64,000 bases of DNA from Basidiobolus meristosporus CBS 931.73 (lineage: Eukaryota; Basidiobolomycota; Basidiobolomycetes; Basidiobolales; Basidiobolaceae): positions 123,923-187,922 of the forward strand of contig MCFE01000069.1 in the NCBI GenBank assembly GCA_002104905.1, read 5' to 3'. Position 1 is the first letter of the stretch; each line of letters opens with the position of its first letter. The translations under genes and the position numbers were made by a program. The notes beneath the pieces were generated by a model, which saw only the letters and a program-made list of their open reading frames with translations, ran no database searches and was not told the origin of the DNA. Shown one piece after another: positions 48,586 to 59,017 of the stretch.

Positions 48586-50541
48586 TGCAGTTGATGAACT
48601 CTGTAAAGTTTGTAGTGGTTTTATAGCCAAAACTAAGGGAATTATTATGAAGATCTAATTATGCTGTAATATAATAAAGTTATGACCCATACATAACAAG
48701 AAATTGCTTCCCTTCTCTATTGTGTTGGCCAGAGTGTTTGCCTTGGGAATAGGCACCAATCCCCTCATTACTAATATGTTTACCTACACAACTGAACTGA
48801 CTAACGGAGAACTGCATGAGAAAAGCTACTGATTTGCTATATATGTGGTCATCCAGTACTCTGTACTGAAACAAGACATGAGTAGTCAAATAACCTATAT
48901 AGATAGACTCATTCTGCTCTTATTACCTGTGGGGTACATGAGATGATCTGATGCAGATTGCTATGATAATATGGTGGTATTGTGTTATCTTTTTTAGTCT
49001 GAGCTCCTAATTGAAGAAAAGTAACTTCTGATATTACTTCCTTGTGTTATGAGCTATATGGTTATACCTGAATACTCTCATACACTTGGCCATTAGAATA
49101 TAGACCCCAAGCTTTGTGCACATATTCTTAGGGCATTTGCAAACATCTTCAATGTCCATCTTGCCAAAACTCTGCAAATAAACAAATGCAACTTTTACAT
49201 TCAACACATCATTACATGGAGTAGCCACATAATATACAGTTTCACATAAGAACTACCAGTGCATTAATAACTCAAATATCAAAGTCTGCACATAGCAGAT
49301 TGTAACTTGGAGTTGCTTAGCAGAAGAGCTACTCTACACATCAAGAAGAAACTTTAAGCAAGAGGGAGCTTGTGAGCCAATCCACGCAAGTGTCATTGCT
49401 GGCTAATGCCCAGAATCACTGGGGATAAACACTAACCGTAGAAATAGCCTGTTTGACTGCGCAAGTCATTGATCATGGAACTATAGGTTTGAAGCAGTAT
49501 TTAAAAGATAGACTCCAAAGGGTGTCAGACAAGTTGTTTCATTTGAAGTTAGGAGAGTTCTGACATGTAAACTAACTACAAGCAAGTTTGCTTAGAAAAT
49601 CTATAATTCAATGATACAGATTCAGTGCTAAGATTGCACAAATGAAAGGTTTACCATAGTTTCAAGCCTAAAAACCAGAGTGTTGGGGATACTCTAGTAC
49701 TCAGCAGTATATTGTAAACATTAATATTTGGCTACACTTCTTGTTAAGCCAAAAATTTATTGTTCGGATGAGTTTAGATCTCTTATGAGAAAATTGGAGA
49801 TATTGGAAGTGAATGGAGGAACAAGAAGATTGTGCAGCTTTCCCCTAATGATTGTTTGAATAAAATGTGGTGCTTACACATTTATAAGGTGGTGGAAAAG
49901 CAAAAATGTAATAATACCTAGGGAGGGGGCAAAGATATGTGTGCAAAGTTTAGGGACTTTTAGACAACCTATCAAATATTCATGTTCTGGGTACCTGAAA
50001 TTACTATAGAAGTATTTCAAGCAAATCCCAACAAAGAATTTTGGCAAGAAATAGCAAGGTCCATAAACTAGAATCTAAATGGCTCCACTCATGTAATATT
50101 TGGATGTAAAGATGAAATTGACAACACTTCCTAGTTCTAATTCTGGTTGAAATCTCCTCAGTTCATAGATCATTCCATTGTTGAAGATCATTAGAAACAG
50201 CATAATCATGTGGTTCGAATTAGTATACACTCTCTGGTCACACATCAGGATTCGCAACAGGATTCGCCTGTTTATGCTGACGATGATGAGAAGCACCATC
50301 ACAGCACAATGTATTAGCACAAGCTAGTACTATTAATATAGACAGGGCCATAGCTCATCCTGATTAGTAAAAGGCGTTCATCTTCATAATGGCTATGAAA
50401 TTCCCTTCGCCTATAAAGCAAATTTAAAACGCTGACAATAACTTTAATGTCGGCCAAATATATGGGAATTTCTACATTTAGTACATTCGTGAGGTGGAGC
50501 AGGGTTGTGGTTGATAGGAATCATCACTGAGATAGTAAAAA
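48586..50541. repeat. Intergenic with two old copia LTR relics
   Basis: 49040-49255 (sense) keeps pieces such as GACCCCAAGCTTTGTGCACA, TTTTACATTCAACACATCATT and GAGTAGCCACATAATATAC. 49785-50060 (antisense) keeps GGAGATATTGGAAGTG, GTGCAAAGTTTAGGGAC and ATTCATGTTCTGGGTACCTG. Both are heavily diverged forms of the copia LTR at 58637. Between them nothing coding survives. Confidence 0.6.
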
Positions 50542-52029
50542 CTAGTAAAGCGCCTTGAAGTCAACATTTAGATCACGAATTTCCATCAGTCCGGCACTAG
50601 GTTTGGTCCTCAATCGATCGATGTGAATGCTATCTTTAGGTAGGGACCATGTGTATTTTCTTAGCAACATACTCAATACAACGCGCTGTTCAATCAGGGA
50701 GAAATTCATTCCCAAACAGCGCCGAGAGCCTCCGCCAAACGGCATCCAGGTGTATAGATCATGCTCCGCCTTCTCATCTAGGAAGCGCTCGGGCATGAAG
50801 CTGTATGGCTTGTCCCAGTTGTTTGGATTGTGATGCATCGAGTAGATATGCACATTGACCGGGGTCCCCTCTGGAAGCACAAACTCACCAAATTGAACAG
50901 ACTTCGTGCAACGACGAGGAACCACTTGGGTAGCCGATGGGTTTAAGCGCATGGACTCCTTCATAATGGCGGTGATGAATGGGAGTTCGCTTTGCTGCTG
51001 CTCAAAAGTGGGCCATACGTCTCGTGATTCATTACCCAACACTCGGATTGCTTCCTCTCGGGCCTTCTGTTGGATCGTGGGATGGATGGCCAGGTAGTAG
51101 ATGGCGGACGCCAGAGCGTTCGCCGTAGTGTCATGTCCAGCAATGAAAAATACAATGACATCGTTACGAATCTCTTCCGGGGTGAGCGTCTGGCTCTCCT
51201 CCTCTCCAGACAGAACCATTAATGTCACCAGATCGGCTTTCTGCGAGTCCGTTACTTTGTTTGCACGAACGTTCTCTATCTTGCTGTTTATAATTCCCAT
51301 GATGAAGTCGTTGAACTTCGTTAGTTCCGTTTGATATCCACGGCGCCCAACCAACGGGAGGTTTTCCAAGTACGGAAACATGGCGTAGAATGGGTCATTG
51401 AATCCGGTCATGATAGTGTTGTATGCTTGAACCAGGTCTCCTCCTTGGTTTTCAATAGCGTGGAAGTCATAATCGAAGATGATTTTTCCAAGGGCATCCA
51501 GAGTCATTCGTTGCATCATCCCGGTTACCGATACCGATCCGTGGGTATTTTCAATTTCTACGATCAATCTGGTAACCAACTCACCAAACGCCGATGTGCT
51601 CCACGACCGATGAAACGCAGGGTTGGCCACGCGACGGTGCCTCTTCCACTCTTCTCCATTGGCTGAGACTATGTTGATCTTGCCTAGCTTGGCACGTAAC
51701 GTGTGTGGCTGCTCTTTGTTCAATTGCATCTTTGGGAAGGTGTCTGGTTTCATCAGGATCATCTTTGCATAATCCGGGTTTGAAACCATGACCATCCACT
51801 TCCCGAAGGAAAACTGCTTTCCGATACCTTTTTCATTAAGAACAGGTACCACGAGCTTGTCAAAACGCTCTAAACTGTCAACCGACCCCAGTGTGGTCAG
51901 CAAGCTCTTCCAGAATGGCACGGATGGGATGTTGCGTAGAGCAGGAGGGCACTGGAGCTTCGTGTAGAAATGCCAGGCTATAGCCACGATAAATGTGAGG
52001 GCAATGATTTGAAGCGAACCTTGATCCAT
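50542..52029 (-). CDS. Cytochrome P450 monooxygenase
   Basis: Intronless, 495 residues from ATG 52029, which has a strong context (ACCATGG); the longer frame begins with TTG at 52047. An N-terminal anchor (LQIIALTFIVAIAWHFY) puts it on the endoplasmic reticulum. P450 motifs: NGEEWKRHRRVANPAF in helix C, I-helix FFIAGHDTTANAL, K-helix KESMRLNP (ExxR), SFMPERFLDE, and the heme-binding loop WMPFGGGSRRCLGMNF with its cysteine. All key residues are present. It resembles CYP3/CYP4-like fungal P450s; the substrate is unknown. TATA lies 72-81 bases upstream of ATG 52029. Being alone, it is not part of a visible metabolic cluster. Confidence 0.93.
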   Translation of the reverse strand: MDQGSLQIIALTFIVAIAWHFYTKLQCPPALRNIPSVPFWKSLLTTLGSVDSLERFDKLVVPVLNEKGIGKQFSFGKWMVMVSNPDYAKMILMKPDTFPKMQLNKEQPHTLRAKLGKINIVSANGEEWKRHRRVANPAFHRSWSTSAFGELVTRLIVEIENTHGSVSVTGMMQRMTLDALGKIIFDYDFHAIENQGGDLVQAYNTIMTGFNDPFYAMFPYLENLPLVGRRGYQTELTKFNDFIMGIINSKIENVRANKVTDSQKADLVTLMVLSGEEESQTLTPEEIRNDVIVFFIAGHDTTANALASAIYYLAIHPTIQQKAREEAIRVLGNESRDVWPTFEQQQSELPFITAIMKESMRLNPSATQVVPRRCTKSVQFGEFVLPEGTPVNVHIYSMHHNPNNWDKPYSFMPERFLDEKAEHDLYTWMPFGGGSRRCLGMNFSLIEQRVVLSMLLRKYTWSLPKDSIHIDRLRTKPSAGLMEIRDLNVDFKALY

Positions 52030-52100
52030 GGTTACTAAGTACTGCAAGAAATGCGGTTGAAGGAGGATAAACTGATTTGATGTGCCATCATCGGCTGCTG

Positions 52101-52110
52101 GCTTATATAC
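52101..52110 (-). promoter_or_regulatory. TATA box for the P450 gene
   Basis: GTATATAAGC on the minus strand, 72-81 bases before ATG 52029. Confidence 0.6.
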
Positions 52111-53793
52111 TGATACGAAGAATGTGCTGAGTAGTCGAACATGCTGATCCCTCTAAACTGAGGGCGGTCCGGGAATAATATAACGAAGCCCAGCTCCACC
52201 TGTCGGGCGTTCAGTCTAGAAATTAGCCGTGTATTAAAGAAGGTAGTAAGTCAAATATGAACTATTCATCAGTAACATGTAAAGCCAAGAACTGTTCCCA
52301 AGAATGACATCATACGACTTTATCAAATCCTGGCTACTTACATCCCGGAAGCTACCAATGCCGAACATCCGGGCGGGGTCTGAAACATTGGCATATGAGT
52401 GTTACCCAATAGCGTGAAGTGGTTGAATGTCCAAGACTGATATCCAGCGTGCAACTGTTGGTGCCTTGAGAATCAGTGAGTTTTGAGACTTGGCCTTGAA
52501 AATATGCAGAACTTCAAACTAGACTATACTTTGGCGATAAGTTGCGTTCGTCTTCTGATCGAGCGATGCCTAAGCCTATGTGGCATTACATTACAACAAA
52601 CCATCTATTGCCACATTATGAATCCGGCCAGCAATAAGGTTCAACCAGGTGACCGCATTCTCCGTAAAGGTTTATAATATTACTAAGTTTGGGTGATTAA
52701 ATTTGCCGAATATATGCTAGGCTACTCAAGCATGTAGCACAATGGGATTGTGCTGAAATATGTGGAAGGTAGAGTATGGTAAGTGATCGGCACGTAGCAT
52801 CACGATTCTCTTGTGGAAAATTTGAGGATCTCCTTGTCACATAGATACTTTCCATGGTACCAGTATTGTCATAATATATATCGATAACTCCAAACACTAG
52901 TGATTTCAGCCAATGCACTTGTCTTTCCACTCAGATCAATAAATCGCATACTTTGGAATCGTGGGAGGGGTATTTATATTGCTCCAATGAATTATGATTT
53001 ACTCAAGCCAATGGTTGATGCGCACTAGTAAAGAAGTATATATAACATATACTGTTTCACTATATGGGATACATATCGTAAGCGGCGTGTCATATCTACT
53101 GCAAAGGAAGTGGGCTCCGTCTATTAATATCCCGGCTGCACCAATAAAGTCAAATGTGAACTTTACAAATCATGCGTGAGACCAAGAATGTCATCAGATG
53201 GCCACATCAGATCCAGTTGCTGTGTGACCACTCGCAGGTTGAATGCGACTTAAACCAAATGTCCGGTTAGGGTCCGAAATACCGGTATTTACATAATTGA
53301 GCTTTACTATAGAGTGCAAAGTAGTTCAAGTGATAGGAAGCGTTGATACTCGGGTAAATATATGCCAGATTGCCATCATAGTGTCTAATAGCTTGAATAT
53401 ATTTCAACATGCATATATGGTACTGTTATGCCTAAACTCACACAACAACGCATTGCATCAACTAACCACTTGCTACAATGTTGGTCAAACACGCAACCCT
53501 ATGAAAACTAATTTGGTCTTGCAGGTGAATTCAAGCTGGTTCAGCCGTCAGAATCCTGCGATGAGGCCATTATAATACCAGCAGCATTGAATTCTTGACC
53601 CTCTCAACAAGGTTATGGCAGGATCATGATGATGTTTTGCTATCTGGACTGCCACATATAGTAATAAACTTGACAGTGTTTAGACAGCCTTTTTGCAAGG
53701 CTCTAATAACTTAGTAATGGTCCTATTGTGGCCTACATTTGTTTGACAGGGCCTAAATAGCTAATATGTCTGATTGCCATATATGGTGAAAAC
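52111..53793. other. Intergenic, with weakly repeated segments
   Basis: Pieces of 52200-52310 (AAGTCAAATATGAACT, CCAAGAATGACATCA) recur in order at 53145-53195 (AAGTCAAATGTGAACT, CCAAGAATGTCATCA), suggesting an old duplication of the P450 upstream region. No gene recognised. Confidence 0.4.
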
Positions 53794-54125
53794 TGTTGTA
53801 AAAAATTCGTATTTCCACCTAAATATTCACCTAACTTAGTCACTTAGATCATCACCTTCAAATCCTAGAGAATACTGACCAAATTCCTTGTCGGGATTTA
53901 CTTAGAATATTTACCCAGAACATGAAAATTAGATAAGTTGTCCAAACAGCCCCAAACTTTGCACACATGTTCTTGGGACCTTCCCTAACCTACTCTACGT
54001 GTTTGTAATGCCAAGACCAGGTAAAAGTATAAATACTACTTTTACATTCAATAAATCATTAAGTAAAACCACATAATCTACTTGTTCTCCCAATCACTTC
54101 CAATATCTCCAAGACTGTTACAACA
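53794..54125 (+). repeat. Solo copia LTR with 5-bp target duplication
   Basis: 332 bp from TGTTGTAA to TTACAACA, matching 58637-58986 closely. AAAAC occurs at 53789-53793 and again at 54126-54130, the 5-bp target duplication expected from an LTR-retrotransposon integrase. The internal region was lost by LTR-LTR recombination. A TATA-like AAAAGTATAAATAC lies near 54020. Confidence 0.92.
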
Positions 54126-54247
54126 AAAACTTGGTGGTGTCATGGTGCCCTTATGCAAGCCTCTGTTGGGTCAGGGGGGAGGGAACAACAGCATTTCAGT
54201 GAGATCTTTATTCTACCAAATAGTCACCAAAATTACTAAAGCTAAAA

Positions 54248-54515
54248 GGGATCAGGGGGATGGAAGTCACCAAATGATAAGATCTTTATTTATTTATGAC
54301 AAGTATCCAAAGAAGCCAAATTAATCTGAAGTTATCACTAGAAAGCAAGGTCTGAGAGATATATTCCTGGTAATCCAGGGCTGAGAGTTGGAAGCTGAGT
54401 GGTTTGTATCTCATAGTTAGCTAGGTTTGACAGAGGTTTCCTGGAAAGCCAGGCCTGAAGAGTGAGAATCTAATTATATCTTAGGCAGGTTGTACTGACT
54501 TGCATTAGCTCATTT
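54248..54515 (-). mobile_element. SINE-like element, copy 1 (5'-truncated, diverged)
   Basis: Shares the tail (AAATAAAGATCTTATCA on minus) and the hairpin-bearing body with the copies at 54811, 55046 and 58151, with more substitutions. Its 3' junction on plus is GGGATCAGGGGG, a diverged form of GGGTTAGGGG. Confidence 0.6.
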
Positions 54516-54810
54516 GGTTTAGGGGGAGACATTCACCAATAGGTGAAATCTTTATTTCAGTTGAATCAAAGAAGCCAGTGCTACTGTTGTAGATTTGATA
54601 CAAGAGTGTGTAGCTGAGGGGAAGTTGCTAGTAAGTTAACAAGGAGAGATGATAGTTCCTCTGTGCTCCAGACACTGTACATTGGCAAGGGGGGTAGCAT
54701 GAGGGGTAAGTGTGATTTATGAACAACATTGATGAGAGATATATGATAAGGATTGATATTCTTCATAAAGGGAGTGTGCTGCTACAGATATTGCTGCCAA
54801 AGGTCTGTCA
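54516..54810 (-). mobile_element. 5'-truncated LINE fragment
   Basis: The last about 62 codons plus 3' region match the end of the longer LINE (INPYHISLINVVHKSHLPL against INPYHIPLINVVHKSFLPL). The plus-strand junction is TTTAGGGGGAGAC and the truncated end is at AGGTCTGTCA, typical of incomplete target-primed reverse transcription. Confidence 0.75.
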
Positions 54811-55045
54811 GGGTTAGGGTGGGGGGGGGGAGGAAAGTCACCAAGTGGTGAAATCTTTATTTACTTAAGATAAGTATCTAAAGAAGCTATGTTAATTTGA
54901 AGTTAATCCTAGAAAGCTAGGTCTGAGAGATATCTTCCTGGTAAGCCAGGTCTGAGAGTTGAGAAGCTGAGTAGTGCTATATTCCCTAGTTAGCTAGGTC
55001 TGAGAGAGGTTTTCCTGGAAAGCCAGGCCTGAGAAGTGAGAATCT
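54811..55045 (-). mobile_element. SINE-like element, copy 2 (5'-truncated)
   Basis: Begins (plus) GGGTTAGGGTGGGGG, then AGGAAAGTCACCAAGTGGTG, and carries all four 14-nt hairpins before ending at AGTGAGAATCT, where copy 3 starts. Confidence 0.75.
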
Positions 55046-55476
55046 GGGTTAGGGGGGAGGAAAGTCACCAAGTGGTGAAATCTTTATTTACTTATGACAA
55101 GTATCTAAAGAAGCCAAGTTAATCTGAAGTTATTCCTAGAAAGCTAGGTCTGAGAGATATTTTCCTGGTAAGCCAGGTCTGAGAGTTAAGAAGCTGAGTG
55201 GTACTATATTTCCTAGTTAGCTAGGTCTGAGAGAGGTTTCCTGGAAAGCCAGGCCTGAGAAGTGAGAATCTGAATATATGTGAGCTAAGTTATACTGGCT
55301 TGCGGTAGCTGACTTGTGGCCATAATGGCCAGTAGACTGGGGAAACTGAGAGGAATTTCTGGGCGATCACTGGCCAAATTTACTAGGCAAATCTGGCCAA
55401 TTAGCATTTCAAGGATTTCAGCCAATCAGAGCCTTTACTTTGCCTGATGGTTGATCAAGCCATCTCCCAATGAGCA
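55046..55476 (-). mobile_element. SINE-like element, copy 3
   Basis: Longest copy before the LINE. On plus: GGGTTAGGGGGG, the CACCAAGTGGTG stem-loop (55066-55077), AAATCTTTATTT (AATAAA on minus), hairpins CCTAGAAAGCTAGG (55135-55148), CCTGGTAAGCCAGG (55164-55177), CCTAGTTAGCTAGG (55212-55225) and CCTGGAAAGCCAGG (55240-55253), each followed by a CTGAGA motif, then a unique body to the ATGAGCA end at about 55475. No protein is encoded. Confidence 0.8.
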
Positions 55477-55520
55477 GGTTAGGGGGGGGGAGACAGTCAC
55501 CAACAGGTGAAATCTTTATT

Positions 55521-56786
55521 TCAGTTGAAACAAAGAAGCCAGTGGTACTGTTGTAGATTTGTTACAAGAGTGTGTAGCTGAGGGGAATTTGTAGGTAAGT
55601 TAATAAGAAGTGATGATAGCTCTTCAGTGCTCAAGACACTGTTCAGTGGGAAGGGGGGTAGCAAGAGAGGCAAGAATGACTTGTGAACAACATTAATGAG
55701 GGGAATGTGATAAGGATTGATAATCATCATAAAGGGAGTGTGCTGCTGCAGATATTGCTGCCAAAGGTCTGTCAAGTACTTCAGGTAGGCCAGCTTGGGT
55801 TCTTCTGACTGCAGAATATAGTGAGCAAACTTCTTGACTACAGGGTCTCCAAGTATAGTTCTCCAGCAGGAGCCAGGTGTTGTCTGGTGCGTTCTCTTCC
55901 AGGCCTTAATCAGTGGGTTGTTGCAGTTGTGAAGTCTGAGGTATAATCTGGTTCTAAGGTAGAGAAGTCTGATCTTATAGGGCATAAACCCAAAAGCACC
56001 AAGAATAGCATGTCTGCAGGGGCATTCAGGCAAATGAGGCACCAAGGAGGTAATGCACCATATTGCAAACTTGTCAAGCTAAGTGCAGTCTCTAGAAGTA
56101 AGAGAGAGAAGTGTTAAGCCAAATTCCAGTACAGGGAAGACAAACTGCTTGAGTAGAAGGAGGCAGCTGGGAGCTGAAGTTGTAAGAGGAGTAACAGCCA
56201 GTAGCTTGTGGAGTGCCTGTCTTGCAAGGATAATTCTCTTCTTCAGGTGTGCTCCAGAGTCTAGTCCAGCAGGAAGGAAAGGAAAGCCAAGATATGTAGC
56301 AGAAACCTGGACAGGAAGAGTGGAGTTCTCCAAGTTGATAGGGCAGCCCAAAAGTACTGCCTTTGCAATGGAAAGTTGGAGATTATTCTTCTGCAAATAC
56401 TGGTGGATGGTCTGGGAATCTTGTTGCACATTGGAGGAGGATATTCTGATATCATCAGCAAAGAGAGTAACCAGGCAGTCAGCTGAGAGTCTTGGGAAAT
56501 CATTCAGGAAGATGGCAAACAGTATAGGACCAAGCACAGAGCCTTGAACCACTCCATTAGGAACTGAGAACACAGCTGATTGCTCACTTGGGTGCAGAAT
56601 TCTTGCTTGTGGATCCAGAAACAGAGACCTGACAAGGAGGGTGAGAGAGGTACCGGAGAAGCATTGCAACTTGGACCAAAGCAGATTTCTGTCAACTGAA
56701 TCAAACGCCTTAGTAATATCAAACAGAACAGAGGGATACTTGCACTGGAGAGAGTGATCTTGGCTAAGTATGACTGCATATTCCAA
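55521..56786 (-). pseudogene. LINE reverse transcriptase, palm to C-terminus
   Basis: Two frames, 56786-56079 and 56045-55521, with a break between. The first holds the RT palm with D in DITKAFD and the FADD box; the second a thumb/connection region with CPCRHAILGAFGF and a conserved C-terminal end shared with the 54516-54810 fragment. The enzyme would copy the element RNA at a nicked target. Not functional in this copy. Confidence 0.8.
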
Positions 56787-56970
56787 GGAGAGGCCAGGAA
56801 CAAAGCCAAACTGTGCAGGATGAAACTTGAGAGAGTCAGAGTAGAGCTCCTAAGCAAGCAGAAGCTCAAACACCTTTCTGCAGGTGGGCAGCAGAGATAT
56901 TGGCCTGTAGGAGCTAGGATCCAGGTGCTTTCCTTTACCCTTGTACAGTTGCAGAACATTGGCAAAGGAC

Positions 56971-57667
56971 TGTTGTATCCAAGAGAAAGTGTAATAAAGC
57001 TCTTGAATGGTTTAACTGAACCAAAGGGACAATTAAGTGCAGAATCTTAGAGTTGTCAGAGAGTAGCGGAAATATTAGCAGAAAGATTCTGATCTAATAT
57101 TGGTCTTGGATATAGCTGGGTTGGCTATAAAGGCAATGATATTTGTTTGCTAGGCAGGCTAGGCTAGGTGTTCTTTGGAGTGCTAGATATACTAGGCTTG
57201 GATAGAAACTGGAACGGAATTGTTGGATTCTTATTTTTGCTGAGACAGAATCTTAATTTTGTTGAGACACACACTAAACCAAAAGGTTCAGTAAACTTTA
57301 TTTATACTTTTCTGATCAAGTTGAGTTAGTAAGCGCCAAGGGACTGGATTGATTGAAATCAATTTGGGTGTTCATAGGTGCATAATATAAATGAAAATTA
57401 CATCATCAATCAACTGATGTCTTGGCAACTGCACCATGGTTGGATAGATCTCAGATGACTAATCACCTGGGAAGGCTTGGCAGATAGGTTGATAATGTAA
57501 TGACCATTTGAAAATAGATCAGGTGTGATAGCTAAAAATAGATTCTGAGGTGGGATAAAATAAACTGTAACTGGGATTTGTTATGTTTGGGTTAGGGAAA
57601 ATCAGTTAGGGTACTAGATTTTCAAACGGAGTAAAATTGGCTAAGTTTTAAATGTTGATGCACAACA
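56971..57667 (-). repeat. Solo gypsy LTR with 5-bp target duplication
   Basis: 697 bp, antisense copy of the gypsy LTR at 61743-62413 (TGTTGTGCATCAAC...TTGGATACAACA on minus). AGGAC flanks both sides (56966-56970 and 57668-57672). It sits inside the LINE reverse-transcriptase frame. Confidence 0.92.
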
Positions 57668-58150
57668 AGGACCATTCCTCAGGAGTAGAAAGCTGGGCTG
57701 AGCATTGCTGAACCAGTGGAAGCAGAAGTGCAGACATGGCCTTGGTACTAGTCCTCAGAAGCTCATAGGAGATTGTGCCCACACCTGAGGCAGTAGAGTT
57801 GGGAAGCCTCTTGAGCATATTATGGATTCTCCCTTGATCAAGTGCAAGTGGGATGGGCAGAGTCTTGAAGTCAGGATGAAAGCCAGGAGTTGAGTACTGC
57901 TTTGTAGAGAAGAAGATGTTAGCCAGCTGTTCTGTTGAAGGTAACTTCCTGGAAGAGGGCCTCATTGCCCTGTAGAGTCTTGATACTGTTCTTGTTACAG
58001 AGTTGGAAGATTGCACAGGCAAAGAACTCATAATATGATCTCAGAGCTGAGCATGCAGAGTGTGTTGAATTGCCTTGGAGTGGTGTATGGCTGTCAGGAG
58101 GAGTTTCTCTGTTTTTGGGTTAGGGAAACTCAGGTAGCTTTGTTGCAGGG

Positions 58151-58636
58151 CTTAGGGTTAGTGGGAGGAAAGTCACCAAGTGGTGAAATCTTTATTTACT
58201 TATGACAAGTATCTAAAGAAGCCAAGTTAATCTGAAGTTATTCCTAGAAAGCTAGGTCTGAGAGATATCTTCCTGGTAAGCCAGGTCTGAGAGTTGAGAG
58301 GCTGAGTGGTACTATATTTCCTAGTTAGCTAGGTCTGAGAGAGGTTTCCTGGAAAGCCAGGCTTGAGAAGTGAGAATCTGAATATATGTGAGCTAAGTTA
58401 TACTGGTTTGAGGTAGCTAAATTGTGGCCGGAATGGCCAGTAGACTGGGGGAACTGAGAGGAATTTCTGGGCAATCACTGGCCAAATTTACTAGGCAAAT
58501 CTGGCCAATTGGCATTTCAAGGATCTTAGCCAATCAGAGCCTTTACTTTGCCCAATGGCTGATCAAGCCATCCCCAATGAGCACACATCAATTTATTAAT
58601 CAAATTTTGCTGGATCCAGGATTTGAACCCACAACC
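58151..58636 (-). mobile_element. SINE-like element, copy 4, with part of a tRNA-related head
   Basis: Plus strand starts CTTAGGGTTAGTGGG, then the CACCAAGTGGTG stem-loop, the four hairpins and the body as in copy 3. It continues past the ATGAGCA point to GGATTTGAACCCACAACC at 58619-58636. On minus this is GGTTGTGGGTTCAAATCC, the T-arm plus B box (GGTTCRANTCC) of a tRNA-derived pol III promoter. The upstream A-box half is cut off by the copia LTR inserted at 58637. Confidence 0.7.
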
Positions 58637-58986
58637 TGTTGTAAAAATTTGTAATTCCACCTAAATATTCACCTAGCTTAGTCACTTAGATCATTACCTT
58701 CAAATCCTAGAGAATACTGACCAAATTCCTTGTCAGGATTTACTTAGAATATTTTCACCAAAATACCAGGTACCCAGAACATGAAAATTCTCAAAGTTGT
58801 CCAAACAGCCCCAAACTTTGCACACATGTTCTTGGGACCTTCCTTAACCTACTCTACAAGTTTGTAATGCCAAGACCAGGTAAAAGTATAAATACTACTT
58901 TTACATTCAATAAATCATTAAGTGAAAACCATATAATCTACTTGTCCTCCCAAATCACTTCCAATATCTCCAAGACTCTTACAACA
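58637..58986 (+). repeat. copia 5' LTR
   Basis: 350 bp, TGTTGTAA...TTACAACA, with a TATA element AAAAGTATAAATAC near 58881-58895. Reference for the other copia LTRs in the window. Confidence 0.9.
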
Positions 58987-59003
58987 AGTTATGAGCCCCA
59001 AGC
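58987..59003 (+). other. copia primer-binding site (half-tRNA type)
   Basis: AGTTATGAGCCCCAAGC directly follows the LTR. Its complement GCTTGGGGCTCATAACT looks like a tRNA-Met anticodon arm (CTCATAA around the CAT anticodon), the internal site used by Drosophila copia and yeast Ty5, not the tRNA 3' end. Confidence 0.6.
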
Positions 59004-59017
59004 TGTAACTCTCTGCA

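Larger units (their letters stand above)
55477..58150 (-). mobile_element. LINE (non-LTR) retrotransposon, 5'-truncated, split by a solo LTR
   Basis: Read on minus from about 58150 to 55477. Reverse transcriptase pieces: the pre-RT segment 58031-57668 (LPNSTASGVGTISYELL), LYKGKGKHLDPSSYRPISLL near 56940-56880, FDITKAFDSVDRNLL, NGVVQGSVLGPILF and FADDI (catalytic Asp pair) at 56720-56450, then a C-terminal domain 56045-55521. There is at least one in-frame stop near 56850. The 3' end has AAATAAAGATTTCACCTG and a short stem-loop, then C-rich CCCCTAACC. The endonuclease domain is absent (truncated). A solo LTR at 56971-57667 interrupts it; skipping that LTR and one target copy restores the frame. 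Confidence 0.85.
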
